11,076 nucleotides of DNA, taken from assembly GCA_049318625.1 (NCBI GenBank), contig JBMOGA010000091.1, positions 1 to 11,076 of the forward strand, in the 5' to 3' direction. The notes under the pieces were generated by a model. That model saw only the letters and a program-made list of their open reading frames with translations. It was not told the origin of the DNA and made no database searches. A program made the translations under genes and the position numbers. This stretch comes from JBMOGA01 sp049318625. GTDB lineage: Bacteria > Pseudomonadota > Alphaproteobacteria > Rhizobiales > Hyphomicrobiaceae. This document shows positions 9,358-11,076 of the stretch, in pieces (positions within the stretch are counted from its first letter, which is position 1; every line of letters begins with the position of its first letter).

Positions 9358-9447
9358 AAGTTCCCGCGCAGTCCGGCGGCTAACTCGGGACAAGCCCGAC
9401 GACGACACCTTTGGGCGGGAGACGCGCAATTGACACCGCCCGCACTT

Positions 9448-9512
9448 CGTCCTAACCCCCGCGGTGGGACACCTCCCCCCAACGGGAGGCTGCTATCTGG
9501 AAGGGTAGGACG
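9448..9512 (+). ncRNA. Structured serC leader, candidate serC RNA motif
   Basis: Two exclusive folds are visible. In fold A, GTCC (9449-9452) and ACC (9455-9457) pair with GGT (9463-9465) and GGAC (9467-9470), leaving the ribosome site free. In fold B the same 5' strand, CGTCCTA plus CCC (9448-9458, one bulged A), pairs with GGGTAGGACG (9503-9512), which covers the 3' half of the Shine-Dalgarno region up to the base before the ATG. A second hairpin, CCTCCC (9472-9477) with GGGAGG (9484-9489), fits both. A cis-regulatory serC RNA motif is known upstream of serC in alphaproteobacteria. The location fits, but I did not match the published consensus base by base. Confidence 0.6.
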
Positions 9513-10682
9513 ATGACCACATCTGCCAAACCGGCGTTGCTGCCGGCCAATCCGCATTTCTCCTCCGGCCCCTGCGCCAAGCGCCCCGGCTGGACCCCCG
9601 CCGCCCTCGGCAACGCCTTTCTCGGCCGGTCGCACCGCGCCAAGGACGGCAAGGCGCGGCTGAAACTCGCGATCGACAAGACCAAGGCCATCCTCGGCGT
9701 GCCGGCGGATTACCACTGCGCGATCGTGCCGGCGTCCGATACCGGCGCCTTCGAGATGGCGATGTGGACGCTGCTCGGCGCCCGCGGCGTCGATGCGCTC
9801 GCCTGGGAGAGCTTCGGCAAGGGCTGGGTGACCGACGCGGTCAAGCAATTGAAGCTCAAGGATGTTCGGGTGATCGAGGCCGACTACGGCCGGCTGCCGG
9901 ATCTCGGGCAGGTCGATTTCAGCCGCGACGTGCTGTTCACCTCGAACGGCACGACGTCCGGCGTGCGCATCCCGGACTACGACTGGATCGCCGCCGACCG
10001 TCAGGGCCTGACGTTCGCCGATGCCACATCGGCGGCGTTCGCGCAGCCGGTCGATTGGGCCAAGGTCGATGTGCTGACGTTCTCTTGGCAGAAGGTGCTC
10101 GGCGGGGAAGCCGCGCACGGCATGCTGGTGCTGTCGCCGCGCGCCGTCGCCCGGCTCGAGAGCTACACGCCGGCGTGGCCGCTGCCGAAGATCTTCCGCA
10201 TGACCAAGGGTGGCAAGTTCATGGCGGAGATCTTCGCCGGCGAGACGATCAACACGCCGTCGATGCTGTGCGTCGAGGACTACCTCGATGCGCTGGCGTG
10301 GGCGGAAAGCGTGGGCGGGCTCGCGGGGCTGCACGCCCGTGCCGACGCCAACGCGCAGGTGCTGCACGACTGGGTGGCGCGGACGGCGTGGGTCGACAAC
10401 CTCGCGGTCGATCCGAAAACGCGGTCGAACACGTCGGTGTGCCTCCGCATCGTCGATCCGGCGATCGTGGGGCTGGGGGCGGAGGCGCAGGCCGCGTTCG
10501 CCAAGGCGGTGGCGAGCCGTCTCGATGCGGAAGGCGTGGCCAGGGATATCGGCGCCTATCGCGATGCGCCGCCGGGTCTGCGGATCTGGACCGGGTCGAC
10601 GGTCGAAAAGGCCGATGTCGCGGCGCTGACGCCGTGGCTCGACTGGGCGTTCGCCACCGAGAAGACGCGGATCGCCGGCTGA
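9513..10682 (+). CDS. serC: Phosphoserine aminotransferase
   Basis: Cytoplasmic PLP enzyme converting 3-phosphohydroxypyruvate and glutamate to O-phosphoserine, the second step of serine synthesis; the family also acts in pyridoxine synthesis in some bacteria. 389 residues. Seen: NPHFSSGPCAKRPGW (13-27), SDTGAFEMAMW (75-85), TSNGTTSG (143-150), the PLP region FADATSAAF (168-176) and TFSWQKVLGGEAAHG (189-203) with Lys194 as the likely Schiff-base lysine. The SGPCAKRPGW start and SWQKVLGGE belong to the alphaproteobacterial/Methanosarcina-type SerC, not the E. coli type. The start is set by GGAAGG eight bases before ATG. serA follows after 86 bp in the same direction, and a structured leader precedes it, so supply of both enzymes is probably co-regulated. 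Confidence 0.95.
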   Translation: MTTSAKPALLPANPHFSSGPCAKRPGWTPAALGNAFLGRSHRAKDGKARLKLAIDKTKAILGVPADYHCAIVPASDTGAFEMAMWTLLGARGVDALAWESFGKGWVTDAVKQLKLKDVRVIEADYGRLPDLGQVDFSRDVLFTSNGTTSGVRIPDYDWIAADRQGLTFADATSAAFAQPVDWAKVDVLTFSWQKVLGGEAAHGMLVLSPRAVARLESYTPAWPLPKIFRMTKGGKFMAEIFAGETINTPSMLCVEDYLDALAWAESVGGLAGLHARADANAQVLHDWVARTAWVDNLAVDPKTRSNTSVCLRIVDPAIVGLGAEAQAAFAKAVASRLDAEGVARDIGAYRDAPPGLRIWTGSTVEKADVAALTPWLDWAFATEKTRIAG

Positions 10683-10768
10683 AGCCGTCGTCCGATCCCG
10701 GGCCCCGCCGCCTCATGGTGCGAGACGGCGCGGCCGGACCATTTCAACCCTACCCGAGAGGTCGAGCC

Positions 10769-11076
10769 ATGGCTCCCCGCGTTCTGATTTCCGACGAGCT
10801 TTCCCCTGCCGCCGTCCAGATCTTCCGTGAGCGGGGCGTCGAGGTCGACGTCAAGACCGGCCTCGCGAAGGAGGAACTCGAAGCGATCATCGCCAACTAC
10901 GACGGTCTGGCGGTGCGGTCGGCGACCAAGGTCACCGAGAAGATCATCAAGGCGGCCGGGCGGCTCAGGGTCGTCGGCCGCGCCGGCATCGGCGTCGACA
11001 ACATCGACATCAAGGCGGCGACCGCGCGCGGCATCATCGTCATGAACACGCCGTTCGGCAATTCGATCACCACCGC
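10769..11076 (+). CDS. serA: D-3-phosphoglycerate dehydrogenase, 3' end outside the window
   Basis: First enzyme of phosphorylated serine synthesis: NAD-dependent oxidation of 3-phosphoglycerate. Only about 102 N-terminal residues are present, from MAPRVLISDELSP to the window edge. Seen: the substrate-domain start, GLAVRSATKVT (46-56), the family motif VVGRAGIGVDNIDIKAA (68-84) and MNTPFGNS (92-99), all typical of SerA. AGAGG lies about eight bases before the ATG. The nucleotide-binding domain and any regulatory ACT or ASB domain are beyond the window, so feedback control cannot be judged. The 86 bp after serC hold no clear terminator, which is consistent with a serC-serA operon. Confidence 0.94.
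   Translation, partial: MAPRVLISDELSPAAVQIFRERGVEVDVKTGLAKEELEAIIANYDGLAVRSATKVTEKIIKAAGRLRVVGRAGIGVDNIDIKAATARGIIVMNTPFGNSITT

Larger units (their letters stand above)
9006..9512. other. 507-bp gene-free region with repeats and the serC leader
   Basis: I find no gene here. The open frames on both strands run through a dispersed hairpin repeat and have no start signals or domains. The region holds two 67-bp direct repeats, a 24-bp near-repeat between them, an inverted repeat GGGCGG/CCGCCC (9413-9418, 9436-9441) and the structured serC leader. Confidence 0.75.

Noticed and set aside
8866..9429. Minus-strand open frame of 187 codons in the gene-free region
   Set aside because: Made of the two repeat copies and their spacer in translation, overlapping the Uma2 start region; no domain or start signal.
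9430..9458. TTGACA, 17-bp spacer, TAACCC as the serC promoter
   Set aside because: The -35 is perfect but the -10 matches poorly, and transcription would begin near 9465, removing the 5' strand of the leader stems. It remains possible if the leader fold is not real.
9015..10367. Minus-strand open frame of 450 codons across serC and the repeats
   Set aside because: Opposite serC for most of its length, and its other end is the translated hairpin repeat, which reads similarly (SRKP...AAGGYPGSR) in both copies.

Overview
This is a GC-rich chromosomal segment that reads as an alphaproteobacterium, most likely of the Hyphomicrobiales (Rhizobiales) type. The evidence is the ftsH/folP/glmM core locus, the form of SerC encoded here, the serC-serA pair behind a structured leader, and a dispersed GC-rich palindromic repeat. 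No rRNA, tRNA or CRISPR array is visible, and I cannot name the species.

Layout. Positions 1-1569 (+) hold the 3' part of ftsH, cut by the window edge. A strong intrinsic terminator (1595-1624) follows, then folP (1647-2735, +), encoding dihydropteroate synthase with an N-terminal extension. Positions 2749-6198 hold a block on the opposite strand: an orphan ParA-type ATPase (5326-6198), a small unrecognised Pro/Ala-rich protein (4786-5313) and the potassium transporter kup (2749-4686). glmM (6433-7785, +) lies beyond this block. ftsH, folP and glmM are neighbours in many proteobacteria, so the block appears to split that cluster.

Positions 7786-9430 look accessory. On the minus strand there is a translationally coupled small gene and VapD (a Cas2-like ribonuclease toxin), with a three-copy hexamer array upstream. 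Next comes a Uma2-family (DUF820) putative nuclease. About 500 bp without a gene follows, carrying two nearly identical 67-bp hairpin repeats. Parts of the vapD region are clearly poorer in GC than the neighbours.

Positions 9413-11076 return to core metabolism: serC and the first part of serA, the first two enzymes of phosphorylated serine biosynthesis in reverse reaction order. In front of serC is a leader that can fold in two mutually exclusive ways, one pairing the ribosome-binding region. It is a good candidate for the cis-regulatory serC RNA motif described in alphaproteobacteria.

The most interesting items are the serC leader switch, the VapD pair with its candidate operator, and the orphan ParA with its small partner inserted next to glmM.
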